DNA of 64,000 nt from JACOMS01 sp964352785 (GTDB taxonomy: Bacteria > Pseudomonadota > Alphaproteobacteria > Caulobacterales > Maricaulaceae), in contig CAYGTI010000016.1 in assembly GCA_964352785.1 (NCBI GenBank), positions 1-64,000 of the forward strand, in the 5' to 3' direction. The notes beneath the pieces were generated by a model. It saw only the letters and a program-made list of their open reading frames with translations, was not told the DNA's origin and did no database searches. Shown in pieces: positions 14,164 to 23,139 of this stretch. Within the stretch, counting starts at the first letter, position 1. Every line of letters starts with the position of its first letter. The position numbers and the translations under genes are program-made.

Positions 14164-16791
14164 TTGGCTTTTTTATCCAAATATTTTCGACTAGCCTTCA
14201 TAGGCCTATTTACTTGTGCCCTTTCCCAAGTCGTATCCGCACAAAATATTCCGGAAAACGTCCGGCTACAAGCCCTTGATCTCGCCAAGAAAATTGAAGA
14301 AGAACATCTTGTTTTAGATAAAAACTGGGCCGTTAATGAGATAAACTCAGAAACCCTTGCCCCGCAAAAACATCTGCGTTTACTACGAAACATGATCACT
14401 GAAGCCGTAGCAGAAGGTGATACCGATCTTTCATCTCAACTCAAAGAGTATCGCCGCCTCGCTTTGGGCACTGGCATACAACGTGATCAGGATATCGCTG
14501 ATTTTTTTGAAGATATTTTGCGAGAGAACGAAAGTCGCGCTCCAGATTTTTTTCAACAAGCTATATATAAATATCAAACGCATGCCGACTGGTTCGTGCG
14601 TCACCGTGCCTATTATTTCAAAGGGTTGTTTTCTCCCCAAGCGTCAAGCCCAAGCGTGGCCTTACAATATGCTCAGGATACTTTTGCTCTAATTCCACAA
14701 GAAAACTCTGTCAGTGAGGAAGCTGACTATATCCTTGAAGCAAAGATACTCTCTATAACTGAACAAGCCTATTTGCATAATCTACTCGGCAATCCGGAAC
14801 TCAGCATACCAACGACAATTGATGTGATACGCCTTAAGAAGAGCGTTGATGAGCCAATTAACGGCGGGTCTATTATAAATAACTTGATCTTCTCATTTAG
14901 TATGTGGAGGGATCATACTACTGTAAAGGCTCTTATCGAAACATTGTTGAGACTTGAGAAAAAAACAGGAAATGACGTTCCCGGCCTTACAGAATTAAGA
15001 GCATCCAGTGTATATATCGAGACTGGGGACTTTAAAAATAGTCTGTCATTTGCAGAACAATCACTGGAACTCGCAGAGCTGGACTCAATAAAAAAAGGAG
15101 CGGAGTTAAACCGAATTATTGCTTTAGCTGGGTTAGGAAATGTTAGCGCTGCGGAGAAAGCCTATGAGTTTTTTGAGCAAACGACACCAGTCGAAAACCG
15201 GACCACAGGAACTGCGGAACAAAAAATTCACCATATTCGCGCGCTCTTAGCCTTAGCCAAAAAAGACGATGAGGCCGTACAAAAGCATATGAATGCTCGC
15301 ATGAATTCTACAATTCAGCATATCTTAACGCGCAATAATAGCGAAACAGCAAGTGTCTTGGCGTCTCTACACAACAGTAAAGAGCGTCGCTCTGAACGTG
15401 AAGCCTCTCTTGAAAGGGAAGCGGAGCTCAAACAAATCGCGCTTAATCGTCAAAAACGGGTTATTGGACTCCTGTTTGCTCTCGCAGGCATCCTTGCTCT
15501 ACTTACGACAGGCACGGCTGCTTTTGCCCGGTTCCGGTCTCGCGCGGCAAAAGAAATGTCCATTGCGGCGGATATGGCCCGCGCGGGAGAGAAAGCAAAA
15601 TCTGAATTCCTAGCCGTAATGAGTCACGAGCTTCGAACACCGCTCAACGGTATATTGGGCATGGCAGATGTGTTATCACGCACAGCGCCGGATGACGCCT
15701 ATAAGAAGAAAAATGATATTATCCTAAAGTCCGGCCACGACCTTCTTGCACTCGTCGAAAACATTTTTGATATGACTCTCATTGAAAGCGGTGACCTGAC
15801 CACCTATCCGATGCCGGTGAATATTCATGATTTAATCACGCGAAAAACCGAAGAGTGGCGAGACGTCATCGAAGACAAAAATATTATTTATACCGTCCAC
15901 ATTGACCCATCTGTTCCAGAGAGGCTCGAGCTTGACCGGGATCGGTTTGCACAGTGTATGAATAATCTTCTCTCTAATGCGGCTAAATTCACGGTTGCGG
16001 GCCGCATTCATGTTCACATTATGGGCGACCAAGCCTCGCTAGCCCATCAAGCTCAACTGAAAGTCATTGTCGCCGATACCGGCGTTGGGATTTCAGAAGA
16101 CGCAAAAGACCGTTTATTCAAACCGTTTGTTCAGGCGGATTCGTCTATGACCCGGGAATATGGCGGCGCCGGGTTAGGCCTCGTCATTGTCAAAAGCCTG
16201 GCTCAGATGATGGGCGGCGATTTGACAGTGAATAGCCGGGAGAACCGCGGTTCTGAATTCACCTTGACACTCAGAGCAGATGTCTGTGAGCCAGAGAATG
16301 CCTTGCCCGTACCTCAAACCAGCGTACAGGCCCGCCCGGTCGTCACAACAGACGTCAAAATAGGCGCAGTCCCTTTCGGGCATATTGCCCGCCACGGCGA
16401 GCGGTTCCTCATCGTTGATGATGACATTACCTGTCAAAATGTTGTACAAACGCTGCTCGAGCCGACCGGCGCGCATATGACCTGTGTTAGTAGCGGGCAA
16501 GAGGCCCTAAGCGCGCTCTCCCTTGATACTTATGATGTCGTCATTATGGATATTCGCATGCCCGGCATGGACGGCGTCACAGCCATTCGCCGCATTCGCC
16601 AAAGCCGGCAGGACCATAGTGATATTCCGATTATCGCCTTAACTGCTGACGTTACAGCAGAAACAAATGCGCGGTGCATGGTAGCAGGTGTTGATATATT
16701 CTTAACAAAACCCGTTCGAGCAGATGATTTTTACAACGCGATTGAGTTTGTCAAACAAAAGACCCAGCAGTCTGAGCGCGGCGCAGCCTAA
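14164..16791 (+). CDS. hybrid histidine kinase with exported TPR-like sensor domain
   Basis: An 875-residue protein with a TTG start. The start is supported by a good signal-peptide-like beginning (to about residue 26, VVSAQ) and GGGTGA six bases upstream. Residues of about 30-410 are helical repeats of TPR type, predicted to be periplasmic. A membrane helix follows at about 433-455. The cytoplasmic part has HisKA with His488 (in SHELRTPLNGILG), a HATPase domain (N-box NNLLSNAAKF, G-boxes DTGVGIS and GGAGLGLVI) and a C-terminal receiver with Asp796 (in IMDIRMPGMDG). No phosphotransfer domain or partner regulator is adjacent. It lies just after the double-glycine peptide gene, so the peptide is a candidate ligand. 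Confidence 0.88.
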   Translation: MAFLSKYFRLAFIGLFTCALSQVVSAQNIPENVRLQALDLAKKIEEEHLVLDKNWAVNEINSETLAPQKHLRLLRNMITEAVAEGDTDLSSQLKEYRRLALGTGIQRDQDIADFFEDILRENESRAPDFFQQAIYKYQTHADWFVRHRAYYFKGLFSPQASSPSVALQYAQDTFALIPQENSVSEEADYILEAKILSITEQAYLHNLLGNPELSIPTTIDVIRLKKSVDEPINGGSIINNLIFSFSMWRDHTTVKALIETLLRLEKKTGNDVPGLTELRASSVYIETGDFKNSLSFAEQSLELAELDSIKKGAELNRIIALAGLGNVSAAEKAYEFFEQTTPVENRTTGTAEQKIHHIRALLALAKKDDEAVQKHMNARMNSTIQHILTRNNSETASVLASLHNSKERRSEREASLEREAELKQIALNRQKRVIGLLFALAGILALLTTGTAAFARFRSRAAKEMSIAADMARAGEKAKSEFLAVMSHELRTPLNGILGMADVLSRTAPDDAYKKKNDIILKSGHDLLALVENIFDMTLIESGDLTTYPMPVNIHDLITRKTEEWRDVIEDKNIIYTVHIDPSVPERLELDRDRFAQCMNNLLSNAAKFTVAGRIHVHIMGDQASLAHQAQLKVIVADTGVGISEDAKDRLFKPFVQADSSMTREYGGAGLGLVIVKSLAQMMGGDLTVNSRENRGSEFTLTLRADVCEPENALPVPQTSVQARPVVTTDVKIGAVPFGHIARHGERFLIVDDDITCQNVVQTLLEPTGAHMTCVSSGQEALSALSLDTYDVVIMDIRMPGMDGVTAIRRIRQSRQDHSDIPIIALTADVTAETNARCMVAGVDIFLTKPVRADDFYNAIEFVKQKTQQSERGAA

Positions 16792-16809
16792 CCCAGTAAG
16801 GCTCAATAT

Positions 16810-16839
16810 GAAGACCTCCGGAGACAACCGAAGGCCTTC
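16810..16839. terminator. imperfect hairpin between convergent kinase and infB genes
   Basis: A 12-bp stem with two mismatches (arms 16810-16821 and 16828-16839) lies between the stops of two convergent genes. Neither side has a clear T-run, so the terminator role is only suggested by position. Confidence 0.35.
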
Positions 16840-16869
16840 AATTCAAAACTTACTGAAGTTCACAATTTA

Positions 16870-19377
16870 TTAGTCGAGTGTCCGGTCAATCATCTCAACC
16901 GTGAAACACTCAATCTGATCGCCTTTGCGCATATCTTCATATTTTTCAAACGCCATACCGCATTCCATCCCTGCTTGCACTTTTGCGACTTCATCTTTGA
17001 AGCGTTTGAGCGTTGAGAGCATGCCTTCATGAATGACGACATTATCACGTAACAGGCGCACACCTGATCCGCGCTCGACGCGGCCTTCAGTGACCTTACA
17101 GCCTGCAATCTTACCCACTTTGGAAATATCGAAGATCTCGAGAATTTCCGCATAACCAATGAATGTTTCTCTGCGCTCCGGTTTAAGCATGCCTTCAAGC
17201 ACGCCTTTAATATCATCAATCAGAGAATAGATGATCGAATAATACCGAATTTCAACGCCTTCCCGTTCGGCCAAATCTTTGGCTTGGCGGTTCGGGCGTA
17301 CATTAAACGCTAAAATTGGCGCATCCGTAGATTTTGCGAGCATCACATCAGATTCGCTAATCGCGCCTACGGCGCCGTGAATGACGCGGGCTTTCACTTC
17401 ATCATTGCCAGCGCTTTCAACGGCAGACTTAATCGCCTCAACAGAGCCCTGAACGTCGCCTTTGATAACAACGGCCATTTCGTCGACTGTCTTGTCTTTG
17501 AGCTTGGCCATCATCTGTTCCATCGAGGCCATTGCGGTTGGTGCCGTGGTCAGATCAGATTTGGCTTTACGTTGACGATATTCCGTAATCTCGCGGGCGC
17601 GGGATTCGCTATCGACAACAGCGAAAGGCTCTCCCGGTGCGGGTGCACCGTCAAAGCCCATAACAGCTACCGGCGTAGACGGGCCGGCCGATTTTAGGCG
17701 GGCATTGCGCTCATCCATCATGGCTTTCACTTTACCCCAATATTGACCGGCAACGACGATATCCCCGCGTTTGATCGTCCCGCGCTGAACCAGCAAGGTC
17801 GCCACAGGGCCGCGGCCCTTTTCAATCTTGGATTCGATTACAAGTCCGTCACCTGAACGGCCTGGATTCGCCTTCAGATCCATCAATTCCGCTTGCATGC
17901 TGATCGCTTCGGCTAGATCTTCAAGACCTGTCTTCTTGAGTGCAGAGACATGAACGGATTGCACATCGCCCGACATAGATTCGGTGACAATATTATGCTG
18001 CAAAAGCTCTGTTTCGACCTTCAAGGCATCCGCCTCGTAAGTATCCATTTTATTGACAGCCACAATAATCGGCGCACCCGCTGCATGGGCGTGAGAGATC
18101 GATTCGATCGTCTGTGGCTTTACGCCGTCGTCGGCCGCCACAACCAAGACCACAATATCGACGGCTTCCGCGCCGCGAGTCCGCATTGCGGAAAACGCCG
18201 CATGACCCGGTGTGTCAAGAACAGTGATCATTTCACCGGATTTTAGCTTAAGCTTATAAGCCCCGATATGCTGGGTAATACCGCCGGCTTCGCCGCTGGC
18301 CACATCCGCCGAGCGCAACGCGTCAAGCAGCGATGTTTTCCCATGGTCAACATGGCCCATAATCGCGACGACAGGCGCGCGGGGAACTTGCTTGCTCTCA
18401 TCTTCGGGCTGGTCTTCCAGAATGAAGTCATCTTCAACGTCAGCATCAGAGACACGTTTGACAATATGTCCAAAATCTTCGGCAATCAGCTGCGCGGTAT
18501 CGGCGTCCAAGATGTCATTCATGGTGGCCATCGTGCCTTGCTTCATCAAATATTTTATAACATCAGCAGCGCGCTCTGCCATACGGTTGGATAAATCCGA
18601 GATTGTAATGGCTTCAGGAATTGTCACTTCTCGTGAAACCTTGCCCGAACCGCCGTCTTGTTGACGTTCTTTTTCGCGCTCGCGCGCGCGCCGCATGGAC
18701 GCTAAAGAGCGTTGACGGTCATCGTCCCCGGCCAGCGCGCTAACAATTGTCAGCTTGCCCTTACGGCGGCGCGGCTCATTTTTGCTCGCGCGAGCTGGTT
18801 TGGCGGGTGTCCGCTGCTTCTTAATGCGGCCGCCGGCTTTTTCGAGGGCCGTGAGCGCATCATCCGTTTTGTCTTCATTGAGAATTTTTTGCGCGGGCGT
18901 CGGTGCGCGGCGCGCGGCATCGGCTTCCTGGCGCTTGCGTTCCTCTTCTTCGTCCTGAATACGGCGCATTTCAGCGTCATCCTCAGCCTTGCGCTTGGCT
19001 TCGAGGGCGGCCTTTTCTTCGTCCATGCGGCGGCGGCGCTCCGCCTCCTCGGCGCGGCGTATTTCTTCTTTTTCGTTTTGAACTGCGGCCGCAGATGACA
19101 AAGCTTTTTGGCGTTTCACATATTCAGCTTTGGACAGGCCAAGCTTACGGGCGGCCTCTGCCACCTCGTCAACAGGTGCAACCGGCTTGGGTGCGGCAGG
19201 AGTCGATGCACCGCCGGGCGCGCCGGGCCCGCCGATAATGCGCCGTTTTTTCTTTTCAACCACAACAGACTTTGAGCGTCCGCCAGAGAAATTTTGGCGC
19301 ACAGTCCCCGACCCTGATTTTTTCAGGGTTAGCGGGCGGCGGGCGCCGCTTTTGTTTTTATCGTTCGTATCACTCAT
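16870..19377 (-). CDS. infB: translation initiation factor IF-2
   Basis: An 835-residue GTPase that places initiator tRNA on the 30S subunit. It has a long charged N-terminal region (about residues 1-250) rich in Lys, Arg, Glu and Ala, including coiled-coil runs such as 'RRRRMDEEKAALEAKRKAED' and an IF2-associated segment near 75-90. The GTP-binding domain follows with 'GHVDHGKTSLLDALR' (G1), 'DTPGHAAFS' (G3) and 'VNKMD' (G4). Domains II and III and the C-terminal fMet-tRNA-binding domain are complete, ending 'ECFTVEMIDRTLD'. It is the last gene of rimP-nusA-ylxR-infB. The rbfA and truB genes that often follow are not here. Confidence 0.98.
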   Translation of the reverse strand: MSDTNDKNKSGARRPLTLKKSGSGTVRQNFSGGRSKSVVVEKKKRRIIGGPGAPGGASTPAAPKPVAPVDEVAEAARKLGLSKAEYVKRQKALSSAAAVQNEKEEIRRAEEAERRRRMDEEKAALEAKRKAEDDAEMRRIQDEEEERKRQEADAARRAPTPAQKILNEDKTDDALTALEKAGGRIKKQRTPAKPARASKNEPRRRKGKLTIVSALAGDDDRQRSLASMRRAREREKERQQDGGSGKVSREVTIPEAITISDLSNRMAERAADVIKYLMKQGTMATMNDILDADTAQLIAEDFGHIVKRVSDADVEDDFILEDQPEDESKQVPRAPVVAIMGHVDHGKTSLLDALRSADVASGEAGGITQHIGAYKLKLKSGEMITVLDTPGHAAFSAMRTRGAEAVDIVVLVVAADDGVKPQTIESISHAHAAGAPIIVAVNKMDTYEADALKVETELLQHNIVTESMSGDVQSVHVSALKKTGLEDLAEAISMQAELMDLKANPGRSGDGLVIESKIEKGRGPVATLLVQRGTIKRGDIVVAGQYWGKVKAMMDERNARLKSAGPSTPVAVMGFDGAPAPGEPFAVVDSESRAREITEYRQRKAKSDLTTAPTAMASMEQMMAKLKDKTVDEMAVVIKGDVQGSVEAIKSAVESAGNDEVKARVIHGAVGAISESDVMLAKSTDAPILAFNVRPNRQAKDLAEREGVEIRYYSIIYSLIDDIKGVLEGMLKPERRETFIGYAEILEIFDISKVGKIAGCKVTEGRVERGSGVRLLRDNVVIHEGMLSTLKRFKDEVAKVQAGMECGMAFEKYEDMRKGDQIECFTVEMIDRTLD

Positions 19378-19479
19378 ATTTTCTCACTAACGACCGGGTC
19401 ATAACGCCGATCTTATAACGCAAATTCAAGTTTCGCGCCAATCGCGCGTAACCTAACGGCCTTTGCCGCATATTCAACT

Positions 19480-20202
19480 CTAATCAGGACGGTCGGCCTG
19501 ACTATTTACTTTTCGTTTCGTTCGTATCTCGTGCTTAGCATCCGGCCAGTTCTCGGGAATAAGCGCGCGAAAACCGGACAATCGCGTTGCGGCCCGTGAC
19601 AGGCTCGCGCCGAGCTTGCCCGTCTTGATTGCCGCATGCACCAAACTCTCACGCCCAAACGCCTCGCCAAGTTCAGCCGCAGAAAAACAGCCAATCACGC
19701 CCGGCACTGGAAGTTCGAGCTCGCGGCTGACCGCACTGGCTAAAACACGAATTTTGCTACGCCCATCCGCCGAACCATCGCTGGCTTCTATACGCCACGC
19801 AAAAGCTTCACTACGCGCCGCGCTTTTGACTTGATCAAAACCAATCGCAATAGTGCCAGATTTGAGCGCCATGCTGATTAACCCTAAAACACGTTGCGCC
19901 AGAAGTGTTTCGACCATATCAGCCAAACCCTCTGGCGCTTGAGCTTTGATTTTAAAGCCTCTCGCAAACGCTTTTGTTTTTACGGCTTTGTCCACAGACG
20001 CTCTGTTGGCTGAAACCCACACGCCTCTACCGGGAAGCTTTTCAGCAACGTCTGGCACAATAATACCGCCGGGCGCGCAAACAAAGCGTACAAGTACGGA
20101 TTTATCCAAAGTTTCGCCCGTAGCAGCGCAGCGCCGCTGCGGGCCTTTGTGTCCGCGCTTATCTTCCAGATCAGATATGGGTATGTCTGCGGTCTCTATC
20201 AA
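19480..20202 (-). CDS. YlxR/DUF448 and L7Ae-like RNA-binding protein
   Basis: A 240-residue two-domain protein of the alphaproteobacterial type. Residues of about 15-95 are the YlxR (DUF448) domain, with 'RRCAATGE' and 'LPGRGVWVSANRASVDKAV'. Residues of about 105-200 resemble the L7Ae ribosomal-protein fold ('LGLISMALKSGTIAIGFDQV'). A basic tail closes the protein. It lies between nusA (3-bp gap) and infB in the conserved order, so it probably takes part in RNA or ribosome processes. The exact role is unknown for most YlxR proteins. Confidence 0.9.
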   Translation of the reverse strand: MIETADIPISDLEDKRGHKGPQRRCAATGETLDKSVLVRFVCAPGGIIVPDVAEKLPGRGVWVSANRASVDKAVKTKAFARGFKIKAQAPEGLADMVETLLAQRVLGLISMALKSGTIAIGFDQVKSAARSEAFAWRIEASDGSADGRSKIRVLASAVSRELELPVPGVIGCFSAAELGEAFGRESLVHAAIKTGKLGASLSRAATRLSGFRALIPENWPDAKHEIRTKRKVNSQADRPD

Positions 20203-20205
20203 GTG

Positions 20206-21837
20206 TTAAGCCTCGACCGTTTCCGCTTCGATGGGGTTACCCTCTTCGTCAAGTTCCAGCTCTGAGTCAGGTTCTAAATCGGACGGGTCAATCCAGCCGG
20301 CTTTAACGCGGGCTTGCATGATCATATCCGTGGCTTGTTCATTTGAAAGTTTCATGGCTTCAAGAATGCCCTCTTCATGGACTTTCTCGCCGTCTTTCAT
20401 TTCCGTGTAACCGCGAATATCGTCCGGCACCAACCCGGCAACATCCTCGACTGTTTTAATATCGTTTTCACCAAAGGCGACAGCCATCGGCAAAGTGACG
20501 CCCGGAATTTCTAGAACATCATCCTCGACGCCGGCCTCTTTCCGGGCTGCATCTTGCTCAACGGCTTGACGCTCTAGGAATTCACGGGCGCGGGTTTGAA
20601 GCTCGGTCGCTGTTTCCTCATCGAATCCTTCAATAGAGCTCAGCTCTTCTGCGGCCACATAACCCACTTCTTCTAGGGTTTCGAATCCTTCGGAGACCAA
20701 AAGCTGCGCGATCATTTCATCCACATCCAGCGCGTTCAAAAACAGCTCGGAACGGACTTGGAATTCTTTCTGGCGGCGTTCGGATTCCTGTGCTTCTGTC
20801 AAGATATCAATAGTCCAGCCAGAGAGCTGCGACGCGAGGCGAACATTTTGGCCCCGGCGGCCAATAGCCAACGAGAGCTGCTCTTCGGGCACGACAACCT
20901 CAATCCGGTTATCATTTTCATCCATAACGACTTTAGACACCTCAGCGGGTTGCAGCGCGTTGACGATAAATGTCGCCGCATCGTCAGTCCAAGGAATAAT
21001 ATCAATACGCTCGCCTTGTAGCTCGTTGACAACGGCTTGAACGCGGGAGCCGCGCATACCGACACAAGCGCCGACGGGGTCAATTGATCCGTCATTAGAA
21101 TAAACGGCAATTTTTGCCCGGCTACCCGGATCACGCGCCACAGAGACGATTTGGATAATACCTTCGTAAACTTCAGGTACTTCTTGAGAGAAAAGCTGTG
21201 CCATAAATTGGTTGTGAGCGCGCGAGAGGAAAATTTGTGATCCGCGCGGCTCTTGGCGCACGTCATGAATATAGGCGCGGATACGATCACCGCTTTTAAC
21301 ATTCTCGCGCGGCAAGGCTTGCTCGCGGCGGATCACGCCTTCGGCGCGGCCAAGGTCGACTATGATGTGGCCATATTCCACGCGTTTGACGATACCGTTG
21401 ATAATTTCGCCGACGCGGTCTTTATACTCTTCGAACTGACGGGCGCGCTCAGCATCGCGAACTTTTTGCATGATGACCTGCTTGGCCATCTGGCTTTGAA
21501 CACGGCCAAATTCTATGGGCGGCAATGTTGTTGTGATCTCATATCCAATTTCGGCCTCTGGGTGATCCATCTTGGCGGACGTCAGATCAATTTCTATGGC
21601 TTCGTTCTCAACCTCTTCAGCGACAGTAATGACGCGCTTGAGGTCCATTTCGCCGGTCACAGGGTCTAGGCGGGCCCGAATATCAAGTTCGCTACCATAA
21701 CGCAGACGCGCCGCTTTTTGGATGGCTTCTTCGATGGCTTCGAGCACGATGGCTTTATCGATTGATTTTTCCTGCGCAACAGCGCTTGCAATCTGTAGAA
21801 GCTCAAGGCGGTTAGCACTAATTCCAGCTGTTGACAT
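20206..21837 (-). CDS. nusA: transcription termination/antitermination factor NusA
   Basis: A 543-residue RNA polymerase-binding factor. The N-terminal domain (about 1-125) begins 'ISANRLELLQIASAVAQEKS'. It is followed by an S1 domain (about 130-200, 'IINGIVKRVEYGHIIVDLG') and two KH domains with 'VGACVGMRGSRVQAVVNEL' and 'SLAIGRRGQNVRLASQL'. The C-terminus has helix-hairpin-helix repeats ('EELSSIEGFDEETATELQTR') and a strongly acidic tail, the alphaproteobacterial pattern. Its start is one base beyond the rimP stop, so the two are tightly coupled. Confidence 0.97.
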   Translation of the reverse strand: MSTAGISANRLELLQIASAVAQEKSIDKAIVLEAIEEAIQKAARLRYGSELDIRARLDPVTGEMDLKRVITVAEEVENEAIEIDLTSAKMDHPEAEIGYEITTTLPPIEFGRVQSQMAKQVIMQKVRDAERARQFEEYKDRVGEIINGIVKRVEYGHIIVDLGRAEGVIRREQALPRENVKSGDRIRAYIHDVRQEPRGSQIFLSRAHNQFMAQLFSQEVPEVYEGIIQIVSVARDPGSRAKIAVYSNDGSIDPVGACVGMRGSRVQAVVNELQGERIDIIPWTDDAATFIVNALQPAEVSKVVMDENDNRIEVVVPEEQLSLAIGRRGQNVRLASQLSGWTIDILTEAQESERRQKEFQVRSELFLNALDVDEMIAQLLVSEGFETLEEVGYVAAEELSSIEGFDEETATELQTRAREFLERQAVEQDAARKEAGVEDDVLEIPGVTLPMAVAFGENDIKTVEDVAGLVPDDIRGYTEMKDGEKVHEEGILEAMKLSNEQATDMIMQARVKAGWIDPSDLEPDSELELDEEGNPIEAETVEA

Positions 21838-21838
21838 T

Positions 21839-22414
21839 TCAGGTCTCCTTATCCGGTGTATGGGGGTCAGCTATATCTGTTTTATTTGGCTTTATTTCAT
21901 TTTGAGACGCTTCGAACGCTTTTCGCCCGGCTTCGATCAAATCATCCGTGATCAGCAGCTTCGCTTCGCTAATCCAATCAAAAGGGATTTGAGCTGTCTC
22001 ATCATCGCCGTCCAGGTCGATATCAATATTCGCGCCGTCAACTCCGGCCAAAATACCGCGAAAACGCTTACGGCCCTCGACCAAGCGGTCAAGCTCAAGG
22101 CGGGCGAGATGACCCTCATAGGTTTCAAAGTCCGCAAGGCTTGTTAGCGGGCGGTCAAGTCCCGGGGATGAGACCTCTAAGATGTAAGCATCGCGAAGCG
22201 GATCATCGACTTCCAGCGCAGATGACAGAGCTCGCGAAAGTTCCGCGCAATCGCCCACACCCATAAGGCCGTCGGATGTGCGTTCCGCCATAATCTGAAC
22301 GGTGGAGCGCTTGCTGCTCATGACGCGAATGCGCACGATATGATATCCCATATCCTCAGCCACGGGCTCCGCCACAGCTAAAATACGCGCATCCATATCC
22401 GTTTTTGTTTTCAT
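21839..22414 (-). CDS. rimP: ribosome maturation factor RimP
   Basis: A 191-residue protein that helps 30S subunit assembly. The N-terminal half shows 'LAVAEPVAEDMGYHIVRIRV' and 'CAELSRALSSALEVDDPL', then the signature 'YILEVSSPGLDRPL'. The C-terminal half is an SH3-like domain ('FDWISEAKLLITDDLI') with an extended polar tail. It is the first gene of the rimP-nusA-ylxR-infB operon. The transcript upstream is insulated by a terminator at 22444-22469. Confidence 0.96.
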   Translation of the reverse strand: MKTKTDMDARILAVAEPVAEDMGYHIVRIRVMSSKRSTVQIMAERTSDGLMGVGDCAELSRALSSALEVDDPLRDAYILEVSSPGLDRPLTSLADFETYEGHLARLELDRLVEGRKRFRGILAGVDGANIDIDLDGDDETAQIPFDWISEAKLLITDDLIEAGRKAFEASQNEIKPNKTDIADPHTPDKET

Positions 22415-22443
22415 TTCTACTCCAGCCGCCTTGTTTCAGATAC

Positions 22444-22469
22444 AAAAAAAACGGCCCCTTTCGGGGCCG
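22444..22469 (-). terminator. terminator closing the dapE unit
   Basis: CGGCCCC (22452-22458) and GGGGCCG (22463-22469) form a perfect stem with a TTTC loop. Read on the minus strand it is followed by eight T's (A-run at 22444-22451). It lies after the membrane-protein gene downstream of dapE and before rimP. Confidence 0.9.
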
Positions 22470-22572
22470 CCGATCAGCATCCGTGTGCTTTAGGCGATGT
22501 ATATGAGAGGGATATAGGCCGAATAATATGAAATGTCACTAGGGCAATGACATTTTATTTTACGTTTCTGTT

Positions 22573-23139
22573 TTAGGCATATTGCGCAATACCCACAAGA
22601 AGAACCGTCAAGCCCATGGCTGTGATAAGGCACCCAGTCAAAACTGCCGCGCCCCACTCAAACCCGGCAATGCGCGCCGCAAGCCGGATATCAATCGCGA
22701 GCGTTAAAAGATAAATGCCCATCACCGTGTAAACGGCGGGCAGGAATGTTAGCGCGCCCACAAGAGTGGCTCCCATAATCAGAGCCGATAAAAACGCTGC
22801 GAAAAAAATCGACCAGTGGCGCACTATAACCCAAGGACGAAAGCTCTCCATTTTATCAAAAACAAGGCTCAACATGTAGGCACTGACTACGAAAGTCAGC
22901 GCATAAAGGATCAAAATAATAGAGAAGGCTGCTGTCGGCAAAGCCGTCTGCGCGCCGCCTGCCTCAATGGCCTGATGATTTTGTACGGCTGCCGCGCACA
23001 CATAGTAAAACGGCAGGCTGAGAAACAGCGCCACAAAAGACTGCTGGAAACCTGACTTGGAAAAGTCAAAATGACCTTCCCACTTTGGCGAGCGGCCCAA
23101 GGCTTTCACGCATCCATTTAGTAACCGCGGTAAATTCAT
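22573..23139 (-). CDS. Yip1-like integral membrane protein
   Basis: A 188-residue protein with five likely membrane helices (for example 'FVALFLSLPFYYVCAAAV', 'AFSIILILYALTFVVSAYML', 'AVLTGCLITAMGLTVLLVG'). The short polar start 'MNLPRLLNGCVKALGRSPKW' and the helix layout suggest a Yip1/YIP1-domain-like protein, but this is by general appearance. Its start overlaps the dapE stop by four bases (ATGA), so it is translationally coupled to dapE. Its function is unknown. Confidence 0.75.
   Translation of the reverse strand: MNLPRLLNGCVKALGRSPKWEGHFDFSKSGFQQSFVALFLSLPFYYVCAAAVQNHQAIEAGGAQTALPTAAFSIILILYALTFVVSAYMLSLVFDKMESFRPWVIVRHWSIFFAAFLSALIMGATLVGALTFLPAVYTVMGIYLLTLAIDIRLAARIAGFEWGAAVLTGCLITAMGLTVLLVGIAQYA

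Noticed and set aside
16790..16870. Missing rbfA/truB after infB as a sign of rearrangement
   Set aside because: These genes are often elsewhere in Alphaproteobacteria, so their absence is not informative here.
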